From Microcoleus sp. FACHB-831 (lineage in GTDB: Bacteria; Cyanobacteriota; Cyanobacteriia; Cyanobacteriales; FACHB-T130), in the NCBI RefSeq assembly GCF_014695585.1, contig NZ_JACJON010000058.1, positions 62,001-126,000 of the forward strand: a stretch of DNA of 64,000 bases, written 5' to 3'. Shown in pieces: positions 17,000 through 25,294 of this stretch. Each line of letters starts with the position of its first letter. Within the stretch, counting starts at the first letter, position 1. Both the position numbers and the translations under genes were made by a program. The notes under the pieces are model-generated. The model saw only the letters and a program-made list of their open reading frames with translations, ran no database searches and was not told where the DNA came from.

Positions 17000-17677
17000 T
17001 TATCGTGCCGGAAGCTGAGCGCCGACCAGCATACCAAAGGCACCAGGATTGTGAGTTTGGCAAAACACTTTACCTTGTCCTTTAAACCGGCAAATGAAAC
17101 CTTCACCGCCTAAGAAAGAACCGATCAAACTAGAAGTTGCTTTTTTTATTTCAAATGTCAGGCTTTTTTCAAAGGCAACAATATGTCCGGTATCAACAAT
17201 ATATTCACCGTTTACTGATATTTCATAAATTGCCCCAAAGGAACTGAGAAGAATCGAACCATTGCCAGTTACATCTAACCAAAAGATTGATTCGCCAGAA
17301 AATAAAGATTTAAAGCCTTGAAATCCCAAGTTAATATCGACATCTGATTCACTGGCTAGGTAAGAAGCAGACTGCACAACTAAACCATCGCCAGTCATTT
17401 TATAAGGCAAAATATCGCCCATCAATTTTGGAGCCAGAAATATTTCACCCCCAGCAGTAGGAGAACGGAAGACACTTAAAAATAACGACTCGCCAGCCAC
17501 CATGCGCTTGAGTCCGCCTAAGATTCCGCCGCCTTTTCCTTGGCGTAAAGTGGTACTAGCATTGATGTAACCACTCATGGCAATCATTCTGCCAGCTTCT
17601 GCAACTAATTCTTCACCAGCACTTAAGGTAACGCGAGCGATCGCGCTGTCTGGTTGATGTAAAATTTCTACATTCAT
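17000..17677 (-). CDS. AIM24/TIGR00266 family protein, paralogue 2 of 3
   Basis: A 225-residue homologue of its two neighbours. The shared blocks are AEAGRMIAMSGYIN, VAGESLFLSVF, SLFSGESIFWLDVTGNG and LGGEGFICRFKGQGK. It is slightly shorter and ends AFGMLVGAQLPAR without the extended C-terminus of the other copies. It is distinctive in having GGGILGGLKRM in place of the Lys-rich loop of paralogue 3. Function unknown. The ATG is preceded by GGAGATTTCTTCCAG on the coding strand, an acceptable ribosome-binding site. It is 83 bp downstream of paralogue 1 and 47 bp upstream of paralogue 3. Confidence 0.85.
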   Translation of the reverse strand: MNVEILHQPDSAIARVTLSAGEELVAEAGRMIAMSGYINASTTLRQGKGGGILGGLKRMVAGESLFLSVFRSPTAGGEIFLAPKLMGDILPYKMTGDGLVVQSASYLASESDVDINLGFQGFKSLFSGESIFWLDVTGNGSILLSSFGAIYEISVNGEYIVDTGHIVAFEKSLTFEIKKATSSLIGSFLGGEGFICRFKGQGKVFCQTHNPGAFGMLVGAQLPAR

Positions 17678-17760
17678 CTGGAAGAAATCTCCTAAAATAG
17701 TTTTGAAGGTTGAATTTTATTTTTTAAGAACTCAAATAGCCTTCAAAATTGAAAACTTTA

Positions 17761-18426
17761 TTACCGTAATTTGGGGCTTAAATACCTAACTAATCCCCCA
17801 ACACTGCGAGACTGTAAATAAATCTCCCCTTGACCAGTCAGACGGTTTACTAATCCTTCTCCCGAAGTGACAGAACCAAGCAATCCGCCAGCCAACCCAA
17901 TATTCATTTTGATTCCTGGGTCATAAGCAACTAAATGACCGCTATCTACTACAAATTCGCCAGAAATACGTTTTTGAGTAATGCCACCATAAGCACCAAA
18001 AAACACTTGTCCCTGACCGTTTAACTTCAGCTTAAACAGTCCTTCTCCTGATACCCAGCTCTTGAAACCTGCCCACTGTACTCCCATATTTACGCCTGGA
18101 GTATGGGCAATATAAGCACCGGGTTGGAAGCAAATTTCCCGTCCACCCCGTAAATCAATACAAACTATATCGCCAATGGTGGATTGAGTTAAAACTAACT
18201 GCAAGGGTTGCTGTGAATTGTTAGTAAAAACATTAACAAATAATGATTCTCCACCAAAGAATTTCTTTAACAATCCTGAGATGAAACCACCGGAAAACTC
18301 TGTTTTTATGGATAGTTGAGCATCCATACTGGTCATAGCTCCCGCCTCAGCGGTCAGACTATCACCCGGATTCAAGGTGACAAAAACAGAGGCAAAGGCT
18401 GGTTTGTAACGAATTTCGTACTTCAC
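17761..18426 (-). CDS. AIM24/TIGR00266 family protein, paralogue 1 of 3
   Basis: The first gene of the triplet, 221 residues. It starts at a GTG preceded by GCAGGAG, a good ribosome-binding site that decides the start. Motifs are AEAGAMTSMDAQLSI, FGGESLFVNVF, SWVSGEGLFKLKLNGQG and VTSGEGLVNRLTGQGE. It is the most divergent copy: its middle block reads QPLQLVLTQSTIGDIVCIDL and it has the phrase FQPGAYIAHTPGVN. Three diverged copies in one operon suggest distinct subunits or a hetero-oligomer rather than simple dosage, an inference only. It is divergent from rsmA. Confidence 0.85.
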   Translation of the reverse strand: MKYEIRYKPAFASVFVTLNPGDSLTAEAGAMTSMDAQLSIKTEFSGGFISGLLKKFFGGESLFVNVFTNNSQQPLQLVLTQSTIGDIVCIDLRGGREICFQPGAYIAHTPGVNMGVQWAGFKSWVSGEGLFKLKLNGQGQVFFGAYGGITQKRISGEFVVDSGHLVAYDPGIKMNIGLAGGLLGSVTSGEGLVNRLTGQGEIYLQSRSVGGLVRYLSPKLR

Positions 18427-18570
18427 CGATAAATCTCCTGCTTTTGGTGGATGCAGATATATACAAGTTTGACAGAAGTTTTTCCGGTGTCCAGATTTAT
18501 TAAGGAAAATAGATACATCTTAAAACAGGTTAAACGTGTAGCTGGTATCGCTCCCCAGTACAATCAAGTT

Positions 18571-19386
18571 ATGACCCCTCAACCTAGAAAACAATTTGCT
18601 CAACACTGGCTGCGAAGCGACAAGGCGCTGAATCAAATTGTCGCCGCAGCTGCTTTATCGAAATGCGATCGCGTTCTGGAAATCGGCCCCGGTACTGGTA
18701 TCCTGACTCGTCGCTTATTGCCCCTGGCTGAATCGGTTATCGCTGTCGAAATTGACCGCGATTTATGCCAACTGCTGGCTAAACAACTGGGTAAGGTGGA
18801 AAATTTTCTCCTTCTACAAGGCGATTTTCTTTCCCTCGATTTAGACACTTCTTTAACTTCATTCCCAGCCTTCCAAAATCCAAATAAAGTTGTTGCCAAT
18901 ATTCCCTACAACATCACTGGCCCAATTTTGGAAAAATTGTTAGGTACAATTTCCCAACCCGCAGCCAAACCGTTTGATTCAATTGTGCTGCTGGTGCAGA
19001 AGGAAGTAGCACAAAGGCTGTATGCTAAACCAGGCTCGAAAGCATTTGGAGCTTTATCGGTGCGGGTGCAATATCTGGCAGAGTGCGAGTTAATTTGTAT
19101 TGTCCCAGCAGGAGCGTTTCATCCGCCGCCCAAAGTTGATTCAGCGGTGGTGCGTCTGCGTCCGCGAATGACGGAACCACCAGCCGATGACCCGAAGCAC
19201 CTAGAGACTTTGTTAAAGTTAGGCTTTGCCGAAAAGCGCAAAATGTTGCGAAATAATTTGAAAGGCATAGTAGAACGCGATCGCCTCACCCAATTACTGG
19301 AACAATTAGAAGTAAACCCCCAAGCCCGCGCCGAAGACTTAAGCGTTGCTCAATGGGTAGCCTTGAGTAACTTGGATCTTGCCTAA
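18571..19386 (+). CDS. rsmA: 16S rRNA (adenine1518/1519-N6) dimethyltransferase
   Basis: KsgA/RsmA dimethylates two adjacent adenines in the loop of helix 45 of 16S rRNA, using SAM, late in 30S assembly. I take the ATG at 18571 (MTPQPRKQFAQHWLRS), giving 271 residues, the usual length. Forty in-frame codons upstream have no counterpart in the family. Motif I VLEIGPGTGILTRRLL (~35-50), the acidic motif AVEIDRDL and the catalytic NIPYNITGPILEKLL (~115) are all intact. The C-terminal helical domain includes LLKLGFAEKRKMLRNNLKG. It is followed by ispE with a 55-bp gap on the same strand, a linkage also seen in other cyanobacteria and in enterics (ksgA neighbours). Confidence 0.95.
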   Translation: MTPQPRKQFAQHWLRSDKALNQIVAAAALSKCDRVLEIGPGTGILTRRLLPLAESVIAVEIDRDLCQLLAKQLGKVENFLLLQGDFLSLDLDTSLTSFPAFQNPNKVVANIPYNITGPILEKLLGTISQPAAKPFDSIVLLVQKEVAQRLYAKPGSKAFGALSVRVQYLAECELICIVPAGAFHPPPKVDSAVVRLRPRMTEPPADDPKHLETLLKLGFAEKRKMLRNNLKGIVERDRLTQLLEQLEVNPQARAEDLSVAQWVALSNLDLA

Positions 19387-19441
19387 CAACTAAAGTCGCC
19401 GTCACCCTTCCAGGGTGCGGGCATCCCTTACCGACTACACT

Positions 19442-20386
19442 ATGCGTTCCTACTCCCTGATTTCCCCAGCCAAAATTAATCTCTACCTGGAAATTATCGG
19501 CGATCGCCCGGATGGTTATCACGAACTGGTAATGGTGCTGCAAAGCATCGGCTTAAGCGATCGCATAAATTTGCGATCGCTTAGTACCGACATCATCCGC
19601 GTTCAATGCGATCATCCCCAAGTGCCGCAAGACAAAAGTAATCTTGCTTACCGGGCGGCAGAATTGATGGCAGTAAAATTTCCCGAAGCCTTTGCCCAGT
19701 ATGGCGGCGTTGAAATTGCCATAGAAAAACAAATCCCCGTAGGGGCTGGACTCGCTGGCGGATCTAGCAATGCCGCAGCTGTTATCGTCGGGATAGATTT
19801 GCTGTGGCATCTGGGACTCACTCAGTCGGAATTGCAAGAACTGGCTGCAAAAATTGGCTCAGATGTTCCTTTTTGTATCGCAGGCGGCACAGCACTGGCA
19901 ACTGGGCGGGGTGAGGAACTTTCTCCTCTGCCCAATTTGGATCGTCTCTATGTCGTCTTGGGCAAATACCGCAATCTTGCGGTTTACACTCCGTGGGCTT
20001 ACCAAACTTACCGACAGCAATATCTCAGTTCCTACGTTAGGGATGCTGATAGTTTGGAAGCACGCAGGGAACGAGTACATTCTGGGCCAATGGTGCGAGC
20101 TATCTACAATAAAGATGGAGCAAAAATCGGTCAACTGCTGCACAATGACTTAGAGAAAGTCGTATTGCCAGAGTATCCCCAAGTATTGCGACTGCGGGAA
20201 GCTTTCATCAGTGCTGGTGTCTTGGGAACCATGATGTCGGGTTCCGGGCCAACAGTATTTGCACTCTGCGAAACAGAAGCCCAAGCACAACAGGTACAGC
20301 AGCAAGTTAGACAGTCAATTCTTGACCCCGATTTAGACTTGTGGGTAACTGGGGTAACAACTAACGGTATTCATGTTTCAACTTAA
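19442..20386 (+). CDS. ispE: 4-diphosphocytidyl-2-C-methyl-D-erythritol kinase
   Basis: A GHMP kinase of the MEP isoprenoid pathway that phosphorylates CDP-ME at the 2-hydroxyl. The start at ATG 19442 ([18 protein letters not shown]) puts the conserved substrate-binding SPAKINL at its normal N-terminal position and gives 314 residues; nine upstream in-frame codons are dispensable. The ATP-binding loop [16 protein letters not shown] is at ~95-110, the catalytic region [21 protein letters not shown] at ~140 and the C-terminal glycine loop [14 protein letters not shown] near 275. It feeds carotenoid, chlorophyll phytyl and quinone side-chain synthesis. It is followed by the DUF3082 gene after 5 bp, so the two are coupled. 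Confidence 0.95.
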   Translation: MRSYSLISPAKINLYLEIIGDRPDGYHELVMVLQSIGLSDRINLRSLSTDIIRVQCDHPQVPQDKSNLAYRAAELMAVKFPEAFAQYGGVEIAIEKQIPVGAGLAGGSSNAAAVIVGIDLLWHLGLTQSELQELAAKIGSDVPFCIAGGTALATGRGEELSPLPNLDRLYVVLGKYRNLAVYTPWAYQTYRQQYLSSYVRDADSLEARRERVHSGPMVRAIYNKDGAKIGQLLHNDLEKVVLPEYPQVLRLREAFISAGVLGTMMSGSGPTVFALCETEAQAQQVQQQVRQSILDPDLDLWVTGVTTNGIHVST

Positions 20387-20391
20387 AATTT

Positions 20392-20724
20392 ATGACTGAT
20401 CCTACTCCTACACAAAATCCAGCTGCCCAACCAACCGAAACACCAACGACTCCTCTACGCTGTTTGACTGGGGCGTTGATTGCAGGAGGAATGGCATATT
20501 GCCTCTACTTGCTCACCGTCTCGATTTCTCAAACTTTTGCCGCTAAGCCTATTTCATCGGATAACGTTACTGCGATTAATATCGCGATCGCTGTTCGTAC
20601 TCTCGTTGTTGGTATGAGCGCACTGGGAACATGTATCTTTGGTTTAGTAACTCTTGGTCTTCTTGCCTTAGCTATTCAAATTACGTTTCAACGTCTGACA
20701 AACCGCACACCACCAACTCAATAG
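20392..20724 (+). CDS. DUF3082 family membrane protein
   Basis: A 110-residue protein with a Pro/Thr-rich N-terminal tail (~1-20) and two hydrophobic segments (CLTGALIAGGMAYCLYLLTV and LGTCIFGLVTLGLLALAIQI). This is the layout of the cyanobacterial DUF3082 family, commonly encoded immediately after ispE as here (5-bp gap). Function unknown. The tight coupling suggests translation together with ispE, but the sequence gives no evidence of an isoprenoid role. Confidence 0.85.
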   Translation: MTDPTPTQNPAAQPTETPTTPLRCLTGALIAGGMAYCLYLLTVSISQTFAAKPISSDNVTAINIAIAVRTLVVGMSALGTCIFGLVTLGLLALAIQITFQRLTNRTPPTQ

Positions 20725-21239
20725 TATAAGTAGGTACACATAATTCAACTTGAATAGCAAGGAGTCCCCTACCATATCTGTACTCGGATTGGTGGAGGGA
20801 GGCATTGCGCGTAAATTACGGAACGTCCTCCAACTAATATTCGCGCCCCCGCGGCTCAGGAAAGGAAGACAGTTAAGTAATTTACAATTTTCATGTATTG
20901 AAATATCCTGAGAGGATAAAGTTTTCCTTTCCCTAATTTTACTTGTTCTTTTTTGCGCCCCTTAAAAAAACATTTATTTATTCTTTATAATTAATTGTTA
21001 ATGTTTCATCATTTCTTTAAAAATTATGCTAACAGATGATGACTAATAGCAGATGATAGTGATATAAGAAGCATTGAGTGCTTGACGCGGAAAATCAAGC
21101 TGAGATATTAGTAGGTTAACAGATGAAATCAAAGACGGCAAAAATAAACCGATCTTTGCCCATCGCTTAGCTAGAAGTTGAGCAGGGGAAAATTTTTATA
21201 AGTAAAATAACTTGACTGTAATCAAAGGGTGCAATAATT
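20725..21239. other. Intergenic region without recognised gene
   Basis: In this 515-bp stretch I see no open frame with family resemblance, no tRNA and no convincing terminator. The right half is AT-rich (~20940-21060). A small regulatory RNA or a leader for the downstream HD-GYP gene cannot be excluded. Confidence 0.3.
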
Positions 21240-22904
21240 ATGATAGTTTCCCATTGCCAGACGACAGCTAAAAACCAGATGTATCTGCCCCAAATAGAGC
21301 AACCAGCAGAACTAATCGAGCAACTTTTGGCGATAGGGACAGCACTTTCGGGCAGTCAAGATTTAGGAGAATTACTAAATCTGATTTTATCTAAGAGTCG
21401 CGAGATTACTTGTAGCGATGCGGGAAGTGTTTATTTAATAGATCGAACTGAAGACACTCCCAAGTTGGTATTTAAAGTAGCACAGAATGATTCTCGATCG
21501 AGCGATTCCTTTCGAGAGTTCTGCGTGCCGTTAACTCCAAAAAGTTTGGCGGGGTACGTGGCGCTGACGGGTGAAAGCCTAAATTTGCCAGATGCTTATA
21601 ATTTACCTCCAGATGTTCCCTACCAGCTGGATCGCAGTTTTGACCGCAGTATTCCCTACCACACGCGCTCAGTGTTGGTGCTGCCAATGCAAGACGCTGA
21701 AGGAGAAATTATAGGGGTGCTTCAGCTGATCAATCGCAAGATTAATATTAACGCGGTTGTAACTCCGGAAAATGTGCGGGATGTTACTCAACCTTATTCG
21801 GCGTGGGAAGAATACGTTGTGCGAAGTCTTGCTTCTCAGGCGGCGATCTCTATTGAACGCAATCAATTACAAAAGAGTATTGAAAATCTCTTTGAGGGCT
21901 TTGTCAGAGCTTCTGTTCAGATTATTGAAGCGCGAGATCCCACGACATCGGGGCATTCTGAGCGAGTTGCAGACTTGGTGGTGCGTCTGGCTCTAGAAGC
22001 GAGTACAGTAACCACAGGGCCATTGCGGTTGATTTATTTTAGCGATCGCCAAATCCAAGAAATTCGTTATGCAGCACTGTTGCATGACTTTGGCAAAGTA
22101 AGTACACCAGAAGCTATTTTAGGCAAGCAGAAAAAACTTTATCCAGCCCAGCTGGAGGTGATTCGGAACCGCTTTGCTGTAGCGCAGCGCACCTTAGAAA
22201 TGGAATGCGCCCAGAGTAAGTTTAAATATTTAATTGAGCATCCCAGCCACCGCCACAATGATTCCGAAAACGTCTGTTCCCACTGCCAACAACTGCAACA
22301 ATTAGATAGCCAAGTTGAAGATGCGATCGCTAAACTCAATGAATATTGGCAGCTATTACTAGAGGCAAACGAACCGCATATTCTAGCCCAAGAGCTTCCA
22401 GAACGACTCAGAGAGTTGTCTGAATACACCTATCAAGATGTTGATGGTGAGATGAAGCCGCTGATGTCACCTCAAGAATTGTCTCAACTTATGGTGCCTA
22501 GAGGTAATTTGACAACCGCAGAGCGATCAATAATCGAAGCCCACGTCACCCACACCTACGAATTTCTCAAGCGAATTCCCTGGACAAAGCATCTAAAAAA
22601 TGTTCCCTTGATTGCTGCTTTGCATCACGAAAAACTCGATGGTACTGGCTATCCCCAAGCCTTGACACAGGCAGAAATTCCCATTCAAACCCAGATTTTG
22701 ACGATTGCAGATATTTACGATGCACTCACAGCAAGCGATCGCCCTTATAAACGTCGATTGCCTGTTGAAAACGCGATCGCCATTCTCAGAGCAGAAGCAG
22801 CTCAAAGCAAAATCAACACCGATCTAGTCACCCTGTTCGAGCAACGCCATGTTTTTGCTGCTTTAGGTCACACCCTCTCACTTGAAGCTCATTCAGCAGC
22901 TTAG
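21240..22904 (+). CDS. GAF and HD-GYP domain protein, candidate c-di-GMP phosphodiesterase
   Basis: A 554-residue cytoplasmic protein. Residues ~25-208 are a GAF sensor (ACSDAGSVYLIDR-like core, VLVLPMQDAEGEIIGVLQLINR). Residues ~218-510 are an HD-GYP domain: first His in SGHSERV (H239), HD pair in ALLHDFGKVS (H282-D283), second His in EAHVTHT (H435) and the signature HHEKLDGTGYP (462-472). HD-GYP domains hydrolyse c-di-GMP at a di- or tri-iron site. Between HD and GYP there is an extra ~100-residue insertion holding HPSHRH and CSHC (C346, C349), a candidate metal site. The ligand of the GAF domain is unknown. It stands alone with 515 bp upstream. Confidence 0.88.
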   Translation: MIVSHCQTTAKNQMYLPQIEQPAELIEQLLAIGTALSGSQDLGELLNLILSKSREITCSDAGSVYLIDRTEDTPKLVFKVAQNDSRSSDSFREFCVPLTPKSLAGYVALTGESLNLPDAYNLPPDVPYQLDRSFDRSIPYHTRSVLVLPMQDAEGEIIGVLQLINRKININAVVTPENVRDVTQPYSAWEEYVVRSLASQAAISIERNQLQKSIENLFEGFVRASVQIIEARDPTTSGHSERVADLVVRLALEASTVTTGPLRLIYFSDRQIQEIRYAALLHDFGKVSTPEAILGKQKKLYPAQLEVIRNRFAVAQRTLEMECAQSKFKYLIEHPSHRHNDSENVCSHCQQLQQLDSQVEDAIAKLNEYWQLLLEANEPHILAQELPERLRELSEYTYQDVDGEMKPLMSPQELSQLMVPRGNLTTAERSIIEAHVTHTYEFLKRIPWTKHLKNVPLIAALHHEKLDGTGYPQALTQAEIPIQTQILTIADIYDALTASDRPYKRRLPVENAIAILRAEAAQSKINTDLVTLFEQRHVFAALGHTLSLEAHSAA

Positions 22905-22949
22905 GGGCGAACACGGCGGTATTCAGCCTGAATATGGCTCTCACGCCCC
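22904..22949. repeat. Nested inverted repeat after the HD-GYP gene
   Basis: GGGGCG (22904-22909) pairs with CGCCCC (22944-22949) across a loop that itself contains the small hairpin ATTCAGCCTGAAT (22921-22933). It begins at the stop codon of the HD-GYP gene. There is no U-run, so it is a weak terminator candidate or a repeat. Confidence 0.4.
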
Positions 22950-23017
22950 GAATCGCTATTTGGCAATTTTTGTCACATTTTCGCCCTAATTACCGAAAAC
23001 TTATTAATAACTAATGC

Positions 23018-23036
23018 CACAGGCATCGCGCCTGTG
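23018..23036. repeat. Short interspersed inverted repeat
   Basis: CACAGGC (23018-23024) and GCCTGTG (23030-23036) flank ATCGC. Elements of this form (ACAGGC...GCCTGT followed by GCTACA) are common in intergenic DNA of filamentous cyanobacteria; that is from memory, not from a search. Confidence 0.5.
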
Positions 23037-23087
23037 CTACAGACTAATAATAATTGATGACTTTGCAATTCTTATCTTTAACCCAAA

Positions 23088-23161
23088 TTTTCCCCACCTA
23101 TTCCCCAGCGTTTCCACAAAGCCGTTCAACTTTTTCCACAGGTTAAGAGAGGTTTTCCACA
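23088..23161. promoter_or_regulatory. Cluster of DnaA-box-like sequences
   Basis: Two perfect matches to the cyanobacterial DnaA box TTTTCCACA lie at 23132-23140 and 23153-23161, 21 bp apart and in the same orientation. A third, GTTTCCACA, is at 23110-23118 with one mismatch, and TTTTCCCCA is at 23088-23096 with one mismatch. A further TTCCCCA follows at ~23101. All point the same way within 74 bp. They lie in a ~540-bp gene-free region upstream of the DUF2811 gene. They could be part of an origin, a DnaA-titration site or a DnaA-regulated promoter. Confidence 0.6.
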
Positions 23162-23414
23162 GGGTTTAACGGTCGGATCGGGTCTTGCTGTTCTAGTGGG
23201 GATTTTTTTAAAGATACTGACTCGCCTGGGATGGACTGAGTTTTAGTAAAGATAAGTAACAAAAAGCGACCGAAGAAGCTGATTGTTTCGTGAATATTTT
23301 TTTTGCGTACAGGTGACTGTAACATTTCGCAGCATTGACAGGGTGGGGAAGGGAAGCCGACAATGATGCGACGGTCAGTTGTCCGTAAGCGTTGAAACTT
23401 TCCAACTCTTAGCT

Positions 23415-23437
23415 GACCACAGACCACAGACCACAGA
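23415..23437 (+). repeat. Heptanucleotide tandem repeat (GACCACA)x3
   Basis: Three exact copies of GACCACA (23415-23421, 23422-23428, 23429-23435) plus two bases lie immediately before the ribosome-binding site of the DUF2811 gene. This is a short tandemly repeated element in the 5' leader. Confidence 0.8.
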
Positions 23438-23447
23438 AAGGAGTTCT

Positions 23448-23672
23448 ATGAACGCAACAATCAGTATCCTGGCAGAAATCCCTGAAGAACTACACGAATC
23501 TCTCAAAAACTACCTAGAAACTCATCCTGATTGGGATCATGATCGCGTTTTTGCCGCAGCGCTGTCCCTATTCTTGCTGCAAAATGGTAATGGCAACAGC
23601 CCAGAAGCTTCGCAAAGTTATCGCAAAGCAGCACGGGTTTATCTGGAAACCCTTTTCCAGCATACGGTTTGA
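23448..23672 (+). CDS. DUF2811 family protein
   Basis: A 74-residue soluble protein: ISILAEIPEELHESLKNYLE, then a DWDHDRVFAAALSLFLLQNG-type core, ending in YRKAARVYLETLF. This is the cyanobacterial DUF2811 family, of unknown function; the predicted all-helical build resembles small DNA-binding or adaptor proteins, but nothing proves that. ATG 23448 is preceded by AAAGGAGTTCT, a near-consensus ribosome-binding site, which decides the start against an in-frame extension upstream. The promoter region upstream contains three heptamer repeats and the DnaA-box cluster. Confidence 0.85.
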   Translation: MNATISILAEIPEELHESLKNYLETHPDWDHDRVFAAALSLFLLQNGNGNSPEASQSYRKAARVYLETLFQHTV

Positions 23673-23738
23673 GAAATAGGGCTGGATCTAACAAAAACTT
23701 GTTGATATTGTCGGATTTGACTGTAGAGGACACGATTA

Positions 23739-24326
23739 ATGGCTTATTTCTGGTATAAGGCTTTTCACATTGTCGGCTTTGTGGTCTGGTTTGCAGGCTT
23801 GTTTTACCTGGTACGTCTCTTTATCTATCACGTAGAGGCGGGTGAGCAGCCAGAACCTGCCCAAACGATTCTGAAGAATCAGTATCAGATTATGGAAAAA
23901 CGCCTTTACAAAATCATCACGACACCAGGAATGATAGTGACGGTAGCGATGGCGATTGGTATCGTCACTACTGAACCTGAAGTTCTCAAGCAAACTTGGT
24001 TGCATATCAAACTCGGTTTGGTGGTTGTTTTAATTGGCTACCATCATTATTGTGGCCGTCTCCTCAAACAGTTAGCCGAAGATCGATGCACTTGGAGTAG
24101 TCAGCAGTTACGGGCTTTGAATGAAGCCCCTACTTTACTGCTAGTTGTAATTGTTTTGCTGGCTGTGTTTAAAAATAGTCTGCCTTTAGATATCACCACT
24201 TGGGCGGTCGTGGGTTTAATTATTACTATGGCAGCTACTATTCAGTTGTATGCGAAAAAGCGTAAGCGGGATCAAGAAAAACTCCAGAATGAGGTTCCCC
24301 AACAAGAGGCGCAACAAACAATATAA
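23739..24326 (+). CDS. hemJ: Protoporphyrinogen IX oxidase HemJ
   Basis: A 195-residue integral membrane protein that oxidises protoporphyrinogen IX to protoporphyrin IX, the step shared by heme and chlorophyll synthesis in most cyanobacteria. Motifs are WYKAFHIVGFVVWFAGLFYL in the first helix with the conserved His, NQYQIMEKRLYKIITTPGM after the first loop, HIKLGLVVVLIGYHHYCG (second conserved His cluster) and LRALNEAPTLLLVVIVLLA. Four membrane helices are expected. The C-terminus is a short basic tail (KKRKRDQEKLQ). It is 46 bp upstream of pth on the same strand and may be co-transcribed with it. Confidence 0.93.
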   Translation: MAYFWYKAFHIVGFVVWFAGLFYLVRLFIYHVEAGEQPEPAQTILKNQYQIMEKRLYKIITTPGMIVTVAMAIGIVTTEPEVLKQTWLHIKLGLVVVLIGYHHYCGRLLKQLAEDRCTWSSQQLRALNEAPTLLLVVIVLLAVFKNSLPLDITTWAVVGLIITMAATIQLYAKKRKRDQEKLQNEVPQQEAQQTI

Positions 24327-24372
24327 AAAGGGCGTGCGATCGCTACCGTTTAGTGATTACTAGGAATTGACA

Positions 24373-25020
24373 ATGAACAATAGACAAATGACCGCTGATA
24401 ACCCAAATGCAACACCCGCTTTAGTAATTCCCCAGTTAATTGTTGGTTTGGGGAATCCAGAACCTAAGTATGACAAAACGCGGCACAACATTGGTTTTGA
24501 TGCGGTTGATGTCCTGGCACGTTCTTGGCAAATTCCTTTGAGTGAAAATCGCAAGTTCCAGGCGCAGTTTGGCGAAGGGCGCGGATTACACGGAGACAAG
24601 ATAAGATTACTTAAGCCCCTCACTTACATGAATCTCTCAGGACAGGCAATTCGCGCTTGTGTTGATTGGTATAAGATTCCCCCAGAGTCGGTGCTGGTGA
24701 TTTACGACGATATGGATTTACCTCTGGGGAAGATTCGCCTGCGCCTTTCCGGTTCGGCTGGCGGACACAACGGGATGAAGTCAGCGATCGCCCATCTCGG
24801 TACTCAAGATTTCCCCCGTCTGCGGATCGGTATTGGCAAAACCAAAGCAGAACAGGACGCGGTTGCTCACGTCCTGGGTAAATTTTCCTCTGCTGAAAAT
24901 CAAGTTTTGTCTGATGTCCTGCAACTGGTGACTCAGTCAGTGGAAGTATGCCTCAAGCAAGGGGTTGAGAAGGCCATGAGTCTTTTCAATAACCGCTCTG
25001 TTATCCCCAATTCGCCTTAG
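24373..25020 (+). CDS. pth: Peptidyl-tRNA hydrolase
   Basis: Pth releases peptides from peptidyl-tRNA that has dropped off the ribosome. The core is intact: LIVGLGNPEPKYDKTRHNIG with the catalytic His, KPLTYMNLSGQA, YDDMDLPLGKIRLR and GSAGGHNGMKSAIAHLG. About 20 non-conserved residues precede the core, so starts at ATG 24373 or 24388 are both possible; an upstream TTG is unlikely. The 215-residue length is within the normal range. The gene ends immediately before a long inverted repeat that lies between it and convergent rpsU. Confidence 0.95.
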   Translation: MNNRQMTADNPNATPALVIPQLIVGLGNPEPKYDKTRHNIGFDAVDVLARSWQIPLSENRKFQAQFGEGRGLHGDKIRLLKPLTYMNLSGQAIRACVDWYKIPPESVLVIYDDMDLPLGKIRLRLSGSAGGHNGMKSAIAHLGTQDFPRLRIGIGKTKAEQDAVAHVLGKFSSAENQVLSDVLQLVTQSVEVCLKQGVEKAMSLFNNRSVIPNSP

Positions 25021-25091
25021 AAACCAATACGGTTCACGAAGAAGTTAAAATCCAAAACCTGTAACTATTCTTCAATGAACCGTATTGGTTT
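25021..25091. terminator. Long inverted repeat between convergent pth and rpsU
   Basis: A perfect 16-bp inverted repeat (25021-25036 and 25076-25091; arms AAACCAATACGGTTCA and its complement) starts at the first base after the pth stop. The loop begins and ends with GAAGAA and TTCTTC, extending the stem beyond a one- or two-base bulge. The + strand continues with a T-run (TTTTTGCC), and the minus strand ends in a run of T as well. It looks like a symmetric terminator for both genes. Confidence 0.8.
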
Positions 25092-25111
25092 TTGCCTTAA
25101 AAGGAGTCGCC

Positions 25112-25294
25112 TTAACGAAAACGTCTTGTTTTGCGGCGCGCAGTAGTTGCCTTGCGCTTACGCTTCTCTAGGGGAGTTTCAAAGTGCCGCCGATACCTTG
25201 CATCTGCTAATATTCCCGCTTTGGAGACTTGCCGCTTAAAGCGCCGCAGTGCTGATTCTATTCCTTCATTTTCGCCTAAAACCACTTGGGTCAT
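25112..25294 (-). CDS. rpsU: 30S ribosomal protein S21
   Basis: A 60-residue, highly basic protein from the ATG at 25294 ([19 protein letters not shown]), with the S21 core [15 protein letters not shown] and the tail [18 protein letters not shown]21 helps initiate translation by aiding 16S rRNA base pairing with the mRNA. An upstream in-frame extension lacks family similarity. It lies downstream of the rbp gene on the same strand, an arrangement known in several cyanobacteria, where rbp and rpsU are linked. Confidence 0.93.
   Translation of the reverse strand: MTQVVLGENEGIESALRRFKRQVSKAGILADARYRRHFETPLEKRKRKATTARRKTRRFR

Noticed and set aside
18451-18570. N-terminal extension of rsmA
   Set aside because: These 40 codons have no family counterpart and the gene core begins at MTPQPRKQF; ATG 18571 fits.
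22905-23447. Replication origin
   Set aside because: The DnaA-box cluster is real, but no GC-skew or dnaA/dnaN neighbour could be confirmed, so origin status is not claimed.
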